Positions 42,670 to 54,231 of a stretch of DNA of 64,000 nt are shown here, piece by piece. The stretch is from the NCBI GenBank assembly GCA_037349315.1, contig JBAIAC010000006.1, positions 16,527,501 to 16,591,500 of the forward strand. The letters run 5' to 3'. Position 1 is the first letter of the stretch, and every line of letters starts with the position of its first letter. The position numbers and the translations under genes were made by a program. The notes beneath the pieces were generated by a model. It saw nothing but the letters and a program-made list of their open reading frames with translations, was not told the origin of the DNA and searched no databases. This DNA is from Chelydra serpentina. Its lineage: Eukaryota; Chordata; Testudines; Chelydridae.

Positions 42670-43601
42670 GGTGTAACAGGCTCTTTTCCTATCCAATGCC
42701 TCCTGTTGACTCCTGCCCTGCAGTCATCTTTCTTCCTTTAGTTCAGCCTTCTGGCCAGGTAATGATTTGGTCCCACCCCTTTCGCAGTAACAGATAGTCC
42801 AACAAATAAAGGTCCAAATGTTCTTACAAAAAGGTTTTCAGCCCCAGAGTCCTCACATTGGTATTCCCAGGGCTTTGTCATCCTTGTTCCCTTCTCCAGC
42901 CTCATGCTAAGTCACCTGCAGCTAGTAGAGGAACCTAGGCTGTTCCAGTCCAGGGATGCTGAAACAGGGCATTTAAAGTTCACTACAGCAGGCCCCTTGC
43001 TGCCACCTTCCTAGCCATTCTCAGGACTTCTCCCCCACAACTGCTCTAGGTTTACCTTCTCTTAGGGCCCATCCCTGGAATCCCCTAACAAACTCCCAAA
43101 CCATTCAATATACATGTAAACCCATTTCTGCCTTCTTTAGGCTTGACCTTGCCTCCCTCTCAACTTCCCCCTGCTCTGTTCCCTGTCTGGATGCCTCTGA
43201 GGAGTCTCTCTCTGGAGGTCCAGTTCCTGCCCTTTTCTCAGGGATTTCCATCAGAGCCGGCTCCACTGCACTGTCTGTTCTGTGCCTCCCCTGGTTGGCT
43301 GTCAGACTTCCCTGTTCAGGAGAGGATACCAGGGTCAATTCTCTCATTGGGCTTCCTCCTTGACCATGCTAGTCTTTCCACTCTCTAGTTGCAGAGAGTG
43401 ATTGCAGAAATCCTCATTCTCCTCCCAGTAGCCCCCTCTGCATCAAACTTCCACTGTTTAAACTAACCACCCAGTCCCTCTTCAAGCTGAGACTCATCTT
43501 TAGTTAAGCCTGGCCCCTTCTCCTTGTGCAGCCAAGTAACATAATTGGCCTTTCAGTCCCATATTAACCCTTTCAGAGCCTGTGTGAGGTACACACACCA
43601 T
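42670..43601. mobile_element. Possible LTR-like insertion between MIR halves (weak)
   Basis: This pyrimidine-rich 930-bp block separates MIR-like sequence at 42484-42650 from the MIR-like 3' end at 43605-43690. Its ends, TGGTGTAACAGG and ACACACACCA, are inverted and begin TG and end CA. The flanks do not show a clear 4-6 bp duplication. No coding sequence is recognised. Confidence 0.33.
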
Positions 43602-43604
43602 CAC

Positions 43605-43690
43605 AGGGTGTTGTGAAGCATTGAAAACTATGAGATGCTCGGATAGTACAGTAATAGGGACCATATAATTGCATAATATCATAGCAATCA
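43605..43690 (+). mobile_element. MIR/CORE-SINE 3' part
   Basis: GGGTGTTGTGAAGCATTGAAAAC then GAGATGCTCGGATAGTACAG then GGGACCATATAA matches the usual 3' portion of reptilian MIR-type SINEs. It lies in the same orientation as the head at 42484. Confidence 0.6.
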
Positions 43691-45407
43691 TAATAATTTT
43701 TTCCCTCTCAATCTGTAGGAGAGAGATTTTCATTCCTATATAGGTTTTGTTTATATATTCAAGTTGGTTGAAAAAATGTCAGTTGTTTTTCATGGGGAAT
43801 TTTGGGGAAAAAATGGCCAAATTTTAGTTCTGATCTTTGGGAGAGGACTAAGAACTGTACAGTACCTATATGGAACATCACATATAGTCAGACCATAACA
43901 GGTTCACTCTGCTGTTAGGACATATCCTTTCTCCTTCTGCTGCGGAGAAACTTTGTCAACAGCCCTCCCTTAAAGACACATGCAACCTGCTGGGGTTGAA
44001 ACTTTGCTGAAGGTGGGAGATGATAACTGGGTAGCCACTTAACCTCTCTAATAATGGGTTGGTGGAAGATTATAATAATCTTTCAGCTTCCAACAGCGAC
44101 AAGCTGTTACCTGCGTGCTCTGCCCCACTGCGTTGTTTACGAATGATATGAGGCTAAAGTAGCAGCAAGGAAAGATGCTAAAGCCGTGCTGATCTGATCT
44201 AAAACACACTCTGACCTGGAATGAATGCAGCATAGGTTTTTCATATTTGTCTCCAAAATCAAAGCGTTCTACCCAGTTAGCTGCTGCAGCTGAGCTTGTA
44301 AATGGAGCTCATGTATGCAGGAGTGGGACTGACATAGTGGACCCAGTAGAGGGCGGTGGATCTCATGCACACAGTTCAGCCAATAACATTAGCTGCAGTC
44401 CACATAGCAAAAGTCAAACTTTTCGTTTCGCCACCTTAGACAGTATCCCTTAAAAACAAAAACCAGATGGACTGGAAAAAAGGAAAGCATAGGGGAATTT
44501 TGTAAGAAAGTCGGTAGTGTTTCTTTTTGAAACTCCCAGCAGTCCAGGAGCCTGTATCATACATCTGTCAGTTTGGGCTATCTCTCTCTATAAAATGCAT
44601 ATTTTGTGCTAGAGTTATCATAGGGTGGAATAAAGAGCTTCTTCTCCATAAAATGTAGTGGAAAGAACCCACTTAAATGAACTTGGAAACAATAATGGAA
44701 TGAAACTCCATTTAAACTGAAACTCCAGTTAGCTTCAATGCCATTTGCATTGCATCAGCCGCTGTTACACTGAACCGTTAATAGTGAATTTGTCCTGTGA
44801 AAATGAAGATGTCACTCTAAGCAAGTTCCACTCTATTTGAATCTGTGCAAGACTCTAAATGAATCCAGACAGCCACGTGAAAAGGAAGTATATCCTTATG
44901 AATGATGTGCTGGAATACTTGGCCTGACTTGTTTGGGTTAAAATATAATTAAGGAATTCAGGTTCACAATGTTAATGATTCTCTCCCCACCTTTCACTAA
45001 AGCAGACTTTGAATAACCTGTATATCCCACATTTTAAAAGATAGATACATAGAGCGTGATCCAAAGGCCATTGAAGCCAATAGGTGCCTTTCCATTGACT
45101 TCAATGGGATTTGGATCAGTCCAAGGGGCCAGGATCCTACAAGATACAAATGACCTCCTGAGGGGTGCGGTGTGTCCTCAGCTCTCAATGACTTCAGCAA
45201 GAGTTCAGGATGCTTCGATCTCCGTCAGGAGACAGCCAGCACCTTGCACAAAAATACCAATTTTTTCATTCGTTATGAATACGGTTGGCCAGAAAACAAG
45301 GATGCCATTTTGTACTGTCAACATTTGTTTTCATTCTACATTGGGATAAGAACAAGATCTTTACAATTATTTTGCAATGAAAGAAATCCTGCACTCCTGG
45401 CATAGCA
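43691..45407. other. Unannotated DNA
   Basis: No gene is recognised. An AT-rich repeat (GTTGGTTGAAAAAATGTC...) lies at 43760-43845. The clearest CCATTGACTTCAATGG palindromic motif in the window is at 45092-45107, inside a stretch ending TTTGGATCAG. Confidence 0.45.
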
Positions 45408-45553
45408 ATTAGCCTAGTGACTCAGCCGCTTGCCTGAGCTGTAGAAGATGCACATTCAAGTCCCTGCTCTGAATTAGGCAAAGTAGAGACTTAAACCTGG
45501 GTCATGTATATCCCAGCTGAGTGCCCTAACCACTTGGCTATTCCGGGATAGTA
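45408..45553. repeat. Double tRNA-like repeat with heads facing each other
   Basis: On the plus strand, TAGTGACTCAGCCGC (A-box-like) and CATTCAAGTCC (B-box-like, near 45453) form a tRNA-like half. On the minus strand, TAGCCAAGTGGTTAGGGC (complement of 45523-45540) and GGTTTAAGTCT (complement of about 45487-45497) form another. The two face inward, so the repeat is an imperfect palindrome built of two Pol III-type promoters. Confidence 0.6.
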
Positions 45554-47454
45554 TTGCTTTTGTTCTGGTTTGACCAGAAATGCAATCCTGTACCTGAGAA
45601 ATCTTCCCCATGAAAATTTAATCAAAGCTGATACATTTCCACAAAACGTTTTGGTGTAGATGAAAAAAAATGTCAAAAAATTCCTGACCAGCTGTAATAA
45701 TGAGCCCGATCCTCAGACCATTAATGTCACTGGAATGACTTTCCTTGACTTCAGTGGCCTTTGGATCAGGCCCTAAGGCACAGATTTATAACTTACAAAA
45801 GCTCAGTTAGTTCAACCACCTCTTGGACTGTTAAAGTAAAAAGAGACATTTGGAAAAAAGCATTTTTGTAAGAACCAGAGCAATTTACAAGTAAAGGGCA
45901 AAAAGAACTTTGAAAAGTTTTTCCAATTAATTGCTCAGAGTTTTGGTATTCAAACTTGCATATAAGGGCTTATTCTTGTGAGTACATATATTCCTTCTGC
46001 TAAGAGCTGAGCTCCCTTTAATGCCAAGCATCTCAGCAGGATTGGACCCATGATGAATAAAATATGATTTTGCTAAAAGTAATTGTTTCTGTCAAGCTCT
46101 TTAACTGTTGCTTAAACTCAGCATTTTTCCTTGCGTGGGAATTGTTTTCATGATGGAAAATAACCAGAAGGGTTGATATTAGGAAGGAAAATAGTGAACA
46201 CTGAATCATTCCAGCCTGATAAAACTAGGTCAGAATTCTGTCTTTAATGTGTTTAATATCAGACAGCTTTCCAAATTAGAGATGATCATACGGCTGGGAG
46301 AGCTGTTATTCCTTACTGTCCTGGAATTAATGTCTCACAGGCAGTTGTACAGTTGAAATACATTGTTATTAGCTCTGTATTTATAATTTGCAAATGCAAT
46401 ATTAAAAGCCTTGAAAAATGATGCAGTACATTTTAATACCTGAAAAGACAATAGGAGATGGGATGGAAAATGCTTTGCAATAAATCACCCTGGTTAGGCA
46501 TCTGAGGAAAAAACCAAACCAAAACAAAAAAAATCTAACTCTCATTGGCATTTAAAAAAGAAAATTAGATTAAAAAATGGAGAATGCCCTCAATTACAAT
46601 ATAGACTAAATGGAGAAGTAAGAGTCTGGGTCAAAAACAGGGTTATCAATACAATACAGAAAGCAATAATGAAAGCTAATAGACATTATGTATATGACCT
46701 GCACATTGGATTAGTGACCAGTGTAGTAAATTAGCAAAATAATAAGATATATAGCAAAAATAATACAAAAGACGCTAATGTAACACAAAAGCTCTTTCTA
46801 GGCTGCCTTATCAGGGATTTCCATGTTGTATTTCTAGCCTCGTCTCTTGATTATTGTTCCAGTATACATAATAATGTAAGTATAAAATGGAGTACACTGT
46901 TGAAATGAGGAGGGCAAGAAGAATGGAGGAAGAATCAGAGAGGGGAAAACAAAGCAGAGGAGGAAAGGAAGAGGGAAGAAAAGGGGGAAATTGGGACAGA
47001 GAAGATAAAATGAGAGGGGATGAATTGAAGCAGAAAGGGACGAAGGAACTAAGGAAGAAACTAAGAGAAGAGAAAGGAGAAGGATAGACAGGAAAGAGAA
47101 AACCACAAACTTGGTAACATTCTTCAGCCTGATTGTGATTGCAGGGCCTGATTCTTGTGTCTGACTGAGCAGCCTGCAGCACAGAACATGAGGATGCCCC
47201 AATGTGGCTTTAGATCATCTTTGCAGCCACTTGCTTTTTGGAAATGTTCTTAAAAAAGAAAGCGAGAGCAGAGATTAGCCCTGACACCTCTAAGTCTCCC
47301 CAATTCAGGACAAGTGGTCTACACCTGAGATCTCTGCAAGCCCAGTGGGCTGGCTCAGCATAAGACACAGTGCAAAGCCTACAGACTGCCTACAGGAACA
47401 TATTTTGAAGTCTTAGCCTTTGTGTGTTTCATAATTTCCACCTGCAAACAAGAC
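45554..47454. other. Unannotated DNA, AT-rich repeat and purine tract
   Basis: An AT-rich repeat ending CTGACCAGCTGTAATAATG runs to about 45705. A CCTTGACTTCAGTGGCC motif is at 45742-45758. A strongly purine-rich tract (GGAGGAAGAATC, GAGGAAAGGAAGAGGG) covers about 46905-47098; its ORFs on both strands are composition artefacts. No gene is seen. Confidence 0.5.
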
Positions 47455-47553
47455 ATTGACTGGTGAGGTTTAAGATATTTGTGGTGGAAACAATATGAAT
47501 GCCAGCAAAGGGCAAATATAGTGCCAATTTATAAAAAGGGGAATTTATAAAAA

Positions 47554-47725
47554 GAGGGATAGCTCAGTGGTTTGAGCATTAGCCTGCTAAACCCAAGGTT
47601 ATGAGCTCAATCTGTGAGGGGGCCATTTGGGGATATGAGGCAAAAATTGGGGATTGGTCCTGCTTTGAGCAAGGGATTAGACTAGATGACTTCCTAAGGT
47701 CCCTTCTGACCCTGATATTCTATGA
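47554..47725 (+). mobile_element. tRNA-headed SINE with CR1 tail, inside old CR1
   Basis: The head GAGGGATAGCTCAGTGGTTT has an A box at TAGCTCAGTGG. A B-box-like GGTTATGAGCTCAATCTG follows, then the shared tail GGTCCTGCTTTGAGCAAGG ending GATATTCTATGA. The words AATTTATAAAAAG occur twice just upstream (47526-47553), perhaps part of a target rearrangement. It splits the host CR1. Confidence 0.85.
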
Positions 47726-48817
47726 CAGCTTGGGGAATTACAGACTTAATTTCAGTACCCAGAAAGATAATGGAGCAAATTTGCTAAATCAATTTGCAAA
47801 AACCTAAAAGATGATAAGTAACAGTCAGCATGGATTTTTCAAGAAAAAAATGTTTCAACCAACCTAATAGCTTTCTTTGACAGGGTAACAAGCGTTGTGG
47901 ATGAGGAGAAGCAGTAGATGTGGTATATATTGACTACTAAGGCTTTTGATACTGTCTTGCATGACCTACTCGTAAGCAAACTAGGGAAATACAACCTAGA
48001 TGGAACTACTATAAGATGGGTGCATAACTGTTTGGAAAACCATTCCCAGAGAGTTCACAGTCAAGCTGGAAGGGCATATCAAATGGGTTCCCACAGGAGT
48101 CAGTTCTGGATCTGGTTCTGTTCAATATCTTCATCAGTGATTTACATAATGGCACAGAGAGTACATTTATAAAGTTTCCGGACGATACCAAGCTGAGAGG
48201 AGTTGCAAGTGCTTTGGGGGATAGGATTAAAATTCAAAATGATCTGGACAAACTGGAGAAATGGTCTGAAGTAAATAGGGTGAACTTCAATAAGGACAAA
48301 TGCTATTCCCCTTAGGAAAGCACAACCAATTGCATATATACAAAATGGCAAATGACTGCCTAGGAAGGAGTACTGCAGAAAGAGATCTTGGGGTCAGAGT
48401 GGATCAGAAACAAAATATGAGTCAACCGGGTAACACCGTTGCAAAAAAAAGAAAAGAAAAAAAAAGGCAAGCATCATACTGGGATGTATTAGCAGAGCGT
48501 TGTAAGCAAAACATGAGAAGTAATTCTTCCGTTCTACTCTGTGCTGAATAGGCTTCAGCTGGAGTATTGTGTCCAGTCCTGGGCACCACATTTCAGGAAA
48601 CATGTGGACAAATTAGAGAAAATCCAGAGAAGAGTAACAAAAATGATTAAAGGTTGAGAAAACATGACCTATGAGGGAAGATTGAAAAAATTGTGTTTGT
48701 GTAGTGTGGAGAAGAGAAGACTGAGAGGGGACACGATAATTTTCAAGTACATAAAAGGTTGTTACAAGGAAGTGGGAGGTAAATTGTTCTTGTTAACCTC
48801 TGAGGATAGGACAAGAA

Positions 48818-48994
48818 CCATAGAATATCAGGGTTGGAAGGGACCTTAGGAGGTCATCTAGTCCAACCCCCTGCTCAAAGCAGGACCAATCCTCAATTTT
48901 TGCCCCAGATCCCCAAATGGCCCCCTCAAAGATTGAACTCATAGCCCTACGTTTAGCAGGCCTATGCTCAAACCACTGAGCTATCCCTCCCCCT
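48818..48994 (-). mobile_element. tRNA-headed SINE with CR1 tail, antisense, inside old CR1
   Basis: The plus-strand start CATAGAATATCAGGGTTGGA is the reversed tail. The plus-strand end CACTGAGCTATCCCTCCCCC is the reversed tRNA head. Host CR1 sequence (GGACAAGAA, then AGCAATGGGCTTAAATTGC) resumes on each side. Confidence 0.88.
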
Positions 48995-49405
48995 AATTAA
49001 GCAATGGGCTTAAATTGCAGCAAGTGCGGTTTAGGTTGGACATTAGGCAAAACTTCCTTACTGTCAGAGGTGGTTAAATACTGGAATAAATTGCCCAGGG
49101 AAGTTGTGGAATCTCCATCACTGGAGATTTTTAAGAGCAAATTAGACAAACACCTGTCAGGGATGGTCTAGATAATACTTAGTCCTACCATGAGTGCAGG
49201 AAACTGGACTAGATGACTGGTTCATCTCAAAGTCTCTTCCAGTCCTACTATTTTATGATTCTAATGATTAATATGAAAAGAAATCATTATTGAATTAATA
49301 AGACCTATGCTAAAACTCAGGCCCTTATCGCTTGGATAATTATCCAAAGCAAAGTGGACTGATGCATGCTCATTTTCATTATCTGAGTCAGATGCCACCA
49401 GCAGA

Positions 49406-49507
49406 AAAAGAGTAACACCCCGATGCGGAAACTACAGAACCCGAACCACCAAAAGAGAATTTGGTGGTTCGGGTAATGTAGTTTCTGCATCGGGGTGTTA
49501 CTCTTTT
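49406..49507. repeat. 48-bp near-perfect inverted duplication
   Basis: The left arm at 49406-49453 and right arm at 49460-49507 are reverse complements except at about three positions, with a 6-bp loop. The arm includes GAGTAACACCCCGATGC. The right arm looks like the original hAT sequence and the left arm an inverted extra copy. Confidence 0.9.
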
Positions 49508-49812
49508 AAGATTTCTGAAAGCATGCTCCATACCTCTCAGAGTTTGGACGGCACTTCAAATTCTTAAACTTTGGGTTGAGTGCTGCAGCTATTTTTAGAA
49601 ATCTCACATTGGTACCTTCTTTGCATTTTGTCAAATCTGAGAGTGAAAGTATTCGTAAATCAAACAACATGTGCAGGGTCATCATCCGAGACTGCTATAA
49701 CATGAAATATATGGCAGAATGTGGGTAAAACAGTGCAGGAAACACAATTCTTCCCCAAGGAGTGCAGTCACAAATTTAATTAACACATTTTTTTTTAACG
49801 AACATCATCAGC

Positions 49813-50031
49813 ATGGAAACATGTCCTCCGGAATGGTGGCTGAAGCATGAAAGGACATATGAATCTTTAGCATATCTGGCATATAAATACCTTGCAATAC
49901 CAGCTACAAAAGTGCCATGCAAATGCCTGTTCTCGCTTTCAGGTGACATTGTAAATAAGAAGCAGGCAGCAGTATCTCCTATAAATTTAAACAAATTTGT
50001 TTGTCTTAGCGATTGGCTGAACAAGAAGTAG
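49813..50031 (+). pseudogene. hAT transposase C-terminal (dimerisation) domain remnant
   Basis: The frame has 72 codons. It includes PEWWLKHERTYESLAYLAYK, then IPATKVPCKCLFSLSGDIVN and a Ser-Pro-Ile-Asn-Leu-Asn stretch to the stop. This is the C-terminal dimerisation domain of ZBED-type hAT transposases. The usual P-S-E-R core is altered to P-C-K-C. The N-terminal BED finger and catalytic core are not found in an open frame. It is a transposon relic, not a host ZBED gene. Confidence 0.75.
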
Positions 50032-50416
50032 GACTGAGCAGACTTGTAGGGTCTAAAGTTTTACATTGTTTTGTTTTTGAGTGCAGTTATGTAACAAAAA
50101 AAAATCTACATTTGTAAGTTACACTTTCACGATAGAGGTTGCACTACAGTACTTGTATGAGGTGAATTGAAAAATACTATTTCTTTTATCATTTTACAGT
50201 GCAAATATTTGTAATAAAAAAGCAAATATAAACTGAGCACTGTACACTTTGAATTCTGTGTTGTAATAGAAATCAATATATTTGAAAATGTAGAAAAACA
50301 TCCAAAAATATTTAATACATTTCAATTGGTATTCTATTGTTTTAACACTGCCATTAATCGCAGTTAATTTTTTTGAGTTAATCACGTGAGTTAACTGCGA
50401 TTAATCAACAGCCCTA

Positions 50417-53403
50417 ATGATAATAAATAGTAATTAATGGCTGAGAAGCCCCATTCTGGGACAGCTCCAGACAGACCAGGCTTCATTCACCCCTGACTTG
50501 ACTACTGATACTGCAGCAGCATCATAGGAGGAACACTGAGTCAAAATTCTGCCCAGGCTGCAGACTTCCCAGGGACAACTGGAATACAAATCCCTTCACT
50601 GCTTAGCACCAATTGGGAGTGGTGTGGCTTCAGACTGCATCTGGCAGGAAGGGTTTAAGATAATATTTTACTATACAGTACATCGATTCATTTTGTGATC
50701 TATCTGTCACTCAATCTCGTCATCCAAGGCCTCTGTCCTCCCCCAACCCTTGTGTGGGATACCGTTTAGTAGTTCGAAAATCCCATCGTGCCTACTGAGT
50801 TTTACTCATTCTGTAACTCTCCTATTATTGGGTGGACATTGTTTATTGTCCTACAGATTTCCAGGTGGAGGTACCTGGATTTTCAAAAGCCCCTAAATCC
50901 CACTGAAAGTCATTGGGAACTTGGCACCTAAGTCACAGAGGCACTTCTGAAAATTTTACCCCAGGTGCCAATTTGCAATTGCGTTCAGAGATCATTTATA
51001 AGGTTACAGCTATAACCCTTGAAGTGTAATACCTAGGGTGTAAGGGTTCCCACATTTCTAATGGGTAATTTTACGTGAGAAAATGGTCAACATCAGTCTC
51101 AAAAAATGTTGCTATATTATTTGCAGATCTCAGGCATCTCTGGATCAAGTCCTTCCTTTATTTCCTTGACTGTCAATCTTATCTTGCCTTAAGGTTTTAC
51201 TACTGCCATCCATCACGGGAGTATCTCAGTGCCTTCCACATAAAATCTATAGCAATATTGAAGTCTCTAACAGACTTCATGGAATCTCTGGCACTTCTTC
51301 CTTTTCAGGGTAAAAATTCCGCTTGGAGGTAGAGTTATTTTTTAAAAGCGTGTATTAATGTATTTTACTGGGTTTTTTTCAGATTGATTTGTTTCAGAGT
51401 TTGGAGTTTTATTTTTGGTTGGTTAAGGTTTTGGAGTAAAAGGTGGTATCAATATTCTGAGTGTCATTTTTGTGGTGGAAAAACCTATATGAAGAGGAAG
51501 ATTTCACAGTGTTTCTGAATAAGGGATGCATAGCCAATTTTGTGTGAAAAGAGTTAAAAAAAAAATCCGAGCGCATAGATAAACATCAGCAAAACATGCC
51601 AGTCTGGGCTGTCCCTGAAAATTCTGGGATATTCACTTTCTGGAATTAAAAAAACCCAGCTAATTTGAAGCTATTTGTGTGTGTGTGTGCGTGTGCGCGC
51701 GCGCACATGCCCTTTACACTAAAATCATTTTTTTCCTGTGGTATTTGACAATGGACCTGCAGATGTCAAGCAGGGGCTGCAGAAATCATTTCCTCTTCCC
51801 TGAAGCAGACTTGCTTCAAGTGATGTTAGAGCACAGTTCAGAATCATCTGTTACAAGGCTGAGGAGAGAGACACACTTCAGGAGAAAGCAGATGAAGAGG
51901 GTTTTTTCCTTCTTCACTCCAGTAACTCACAGCAGATAATATAGTTCCTCCTCCCCCCTCCCCTTTGTATGTTGCTTCAGTGTTGTTCGATTGCGCCAAG
52001 GCCATGGCAGGGGCTGCAGTTGGGATTGCATTAGCGCTAGCAATGGACAAACCTCTACAGGTTTGGGGATTTGATTTAAACAAACTTTAAATTTCAATAT
52101 TTTTATGGTAGATGAGGACAGGTCTCAGATACCACAGTACTGGATGGCTTGGAAATGTAAAGGTTCTACATAAATCTGCCCTTCTCTGTTTAACTTGCCA
52201 TTGCCAAGCTCCACCAGTATTTTTTTCACTTTATTCTTTCATTCAGTTGTCTCTGTGCCTTTTTTGTGACCTCTTATACGAGGTTCAGCATCGCTAAACT
52301 CCACAGTGCCCTATCCTCTCTAGTTTCAAGTTCCACTTGAAAACTAGGACTGGTCAAAAGGTGGGCATCTATTACCCAAAAAAAAAAAAAAAATTCAATG
52401 AAACAATTCAAAAATGAAACATTTTCATTTCTATCAAATGGGTTGCATTCAGTTTAATTTTCCATTAGATTCCATTTCATTCTTTCTGTGGAAAAATGGG
52501 AAAAGAGAGACAAAGGTAGGGAAAAACCCCGTTCATCTCTATTCCATTCAAATTGAATTAATTTGATTTTTTTTCTAATTGATTTGTTTGAAAAAAAGAA
52601 AATTTTAAACCATAAAAACGTTTTTCACAAACTTTTTTGGTGGTTGTTCCAAAAGACCATTTTTCGTCAAAAAATCTTTCAGTCAGACCTGTTAGAGATC
52701 AACTTTTGCTGTGCTGGTTATAAGGAAACGTGTTGACCTGCAGTGTATTGCTTTTGTTGTTTTTCTTCCTCTGAACTCTGCCTACCTGCCTGTCCCTCCT
52801 TAGACTCTGGGCCCTTCTTGTATGTCTGGAAAGTGTCTGGCACTTCGTGGGCACCAGCACAAACTGTAAGTAATTAATATTAATGTTAATAGGAACAGGT
52901 TATCTTGGGAGATTTACAGAGCTTCCCACATCCTGCCATGTTGTGAATAGCACAAGAGCCTTTCTCGTGGCACTATGTTGTGGCACTTCACCTCTACTCC
53001 CAGATATAAATGGGCAGTATAGGAACACAAAAGTGAAAGAACAACAGGGTTAAAGTTCTCTGAACCATTCCAAACTTCCACACAGCTTTGGGTTCAGTTT
53101 GAGTTTGGGGCGAACATTCACCCATCCCTAGTTAGCACCCAAAACAGTCTGTGAGCTATATTTCTGAAAGGGGCTCACGGATGAATTCACCGTATGTCAG
53201 TTTTGTTTCTCTCTGTCTTTTCTTCAGCCTTTGTTTCTGTGTGAACTTAGTGTTATGTTGCCTCCAGGTTGGCAGCCTTGGAGACTGAATTCCTGTCCCT
53301 ATGGGACAGGTATAGCATGTGGGGGATGGTGGTGTGAATGTCCTCATGTTGTCTCGCCTGCCATTATGCCTTAAGCCCCGCCCCTTCTCAGAAGGGCTAA
53401 ATC

Positions 53404-53405
<2 letters not shown>
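50417..53405. other. Unannotated DNA with simple repeats
   Basis: No gene is recognised. A TG/CG microsatellite occupies 51675-51706. A palindrome-like old repeat (GGATTTTCAAAAGCCCC to CTGAAAATTTTACCCC) covers 50865-50975. A 15-base A run is at about 52378-52392. An AT-rich repeat of TTTCATT/AATGAAA words covers 52345-52690. A short LINE-tail-like piece lies at 52790-52885. Confidence 0.5.

Positions 53406-53439
<34 letters not shown>
53406..53439. repeat. GA microsatellite, about 17 units
   Basis: This is an uninterrupted GA run. It is the likeliest length-variable site in the window. The ORFs through it on both strands are artefacts. Confidence 0.95.
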
Positions 53440-53442
<3 letters not shown>

Positions 53443-54017
53443 TACAGTCTGTGGTCCATTCAGTCCTTGGTCTGTTTATTGAAAATGCAAGCAAGAGGTA
53501 GTGCCAGATGTGACAATTACTGGGATGTATCAATCCCGCCACGAGAACATCCTAACCTCTCATTTTCAACTTTCTTGCCTCTCCTCCTGGTACCTGGCTT
53601 CCTTGCTAGGGTCTGTGGCTTTTAGTAGGCAACTAGGGTAGGACGGCTTGTCAGCTTGTGGTCCACCAGTCAATAGCTTCAGTGAGTGATTTGGAGGGAG
53701 CTGGGATACGAGGCAAGGGAACAGAGTGCCAAGCAGCTGCAGAGATCAGGCTGCAGAAGGGAACAATAAAACAAGGAGGCCAGGAGAGGAGAGAAAAGTG
53801 GAGGCATAGAGGGTCCTTGAAGGCAGTAGGGGAGTGGGCAGAGTACACAGATGCTACTAGTAAGTAGTTGCTGAATTGGTGAGACAAAATCTTCCCAGGC
53901 AATGGTTTGTTGACATCACTTCAACTCTCCATGGTTTGTTATTCATTATTTGTGTTCTGTGGTTGGTCACTCAAGTGACATGATGTTGTTTCTGCTTCTT
54001 TGCTGGCTGCCTGACAG
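53440..54017. other. Unannotated DNA
   Basis: No gene or repeat is recognised between the GA run and the exon-like stretch. Confidence 0.35.
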
Positions 54018-54231
54018 TTTTTAACAGGATGATAATGAATAGGAAAGATCAAATAACATGTCACACACTGACAGAGTATATGTTGCTGTCCGTTTTAGTA
54101 GCTGGCATACAAGAAAACACGACTGCTGCCTATTCATGGAGATACTCCTTTAGTGCAAGTGATGGAATCTGTGCTGCCGTACAAAGGATCCTGGCTTCAA
54201 GCCCTTACCGGACTGATGTTTCATACAGGGT
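54018..54231 (+). CDS. Weak candidate exon
   Basis: An acceptor-like GGCTGCCTGACAG ends at 54017. The frame is open through 77 codons from ATG 54029 (for example LTEYMLLSVLVAGIQEN and DGICAAVQRILASSP). A donor-like AGG/GTAGGG lies near 54231. The start phase (two bases before the first codon) would fit the end phase of the 30297-30476 exon. No family is recognised. Chance is quite likely. Confidence 0.2.

Larger units (their letters stand above)
47455..49265 (+). mobile_element. Old decayed CR1 LINE with two SINE insertions
   Basis: RT-domain remnants appear in order: KAFDTVLHD (about 47940-47965), then a decayed FxDD region (TTTCCGGACGATACC, about 48174-48188), then QLEYCVQSWAPHF-like and EKRRLRGDTI blocks (48550-48760), then the C-terminal coding and 3' UTR to about 49265. 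Stops and frameshifts abound. The 3' tail reads TTTTATGATTCTAATG. It is interrupted by SINEs at 47554-47725 (plus) and 48818-48994 (minus), both younger. Confidence 0.85.
49340..50416 (+). mobile_element. hAT element, truncated at 5' end
   Basis: The right end, AATCAACAGCCCTA at 50416, with a neighbouring inverted pair (TTAATCGCAGTTAA at 50354-50367 and TTAACTGCGATTAA at 50391-50404), matches a hAT family common in turtles. Upstream sequence from about 49340 carries the decayed transposase region. A 48-bp inverted duplication sits at 49406-49507. The 5' terminus is absent. Confidence 0.75.

Noticed and set aside
46811..47202. Ser/Leu-rich and Lys/Glu-rich ORFs on opposite strands
   Set aside because: A purine-rich tract explains both.
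53156..53542. 128-codon ORF through the GA run
   Set aside because: The open frame depends on the microsatellite and has no domain.
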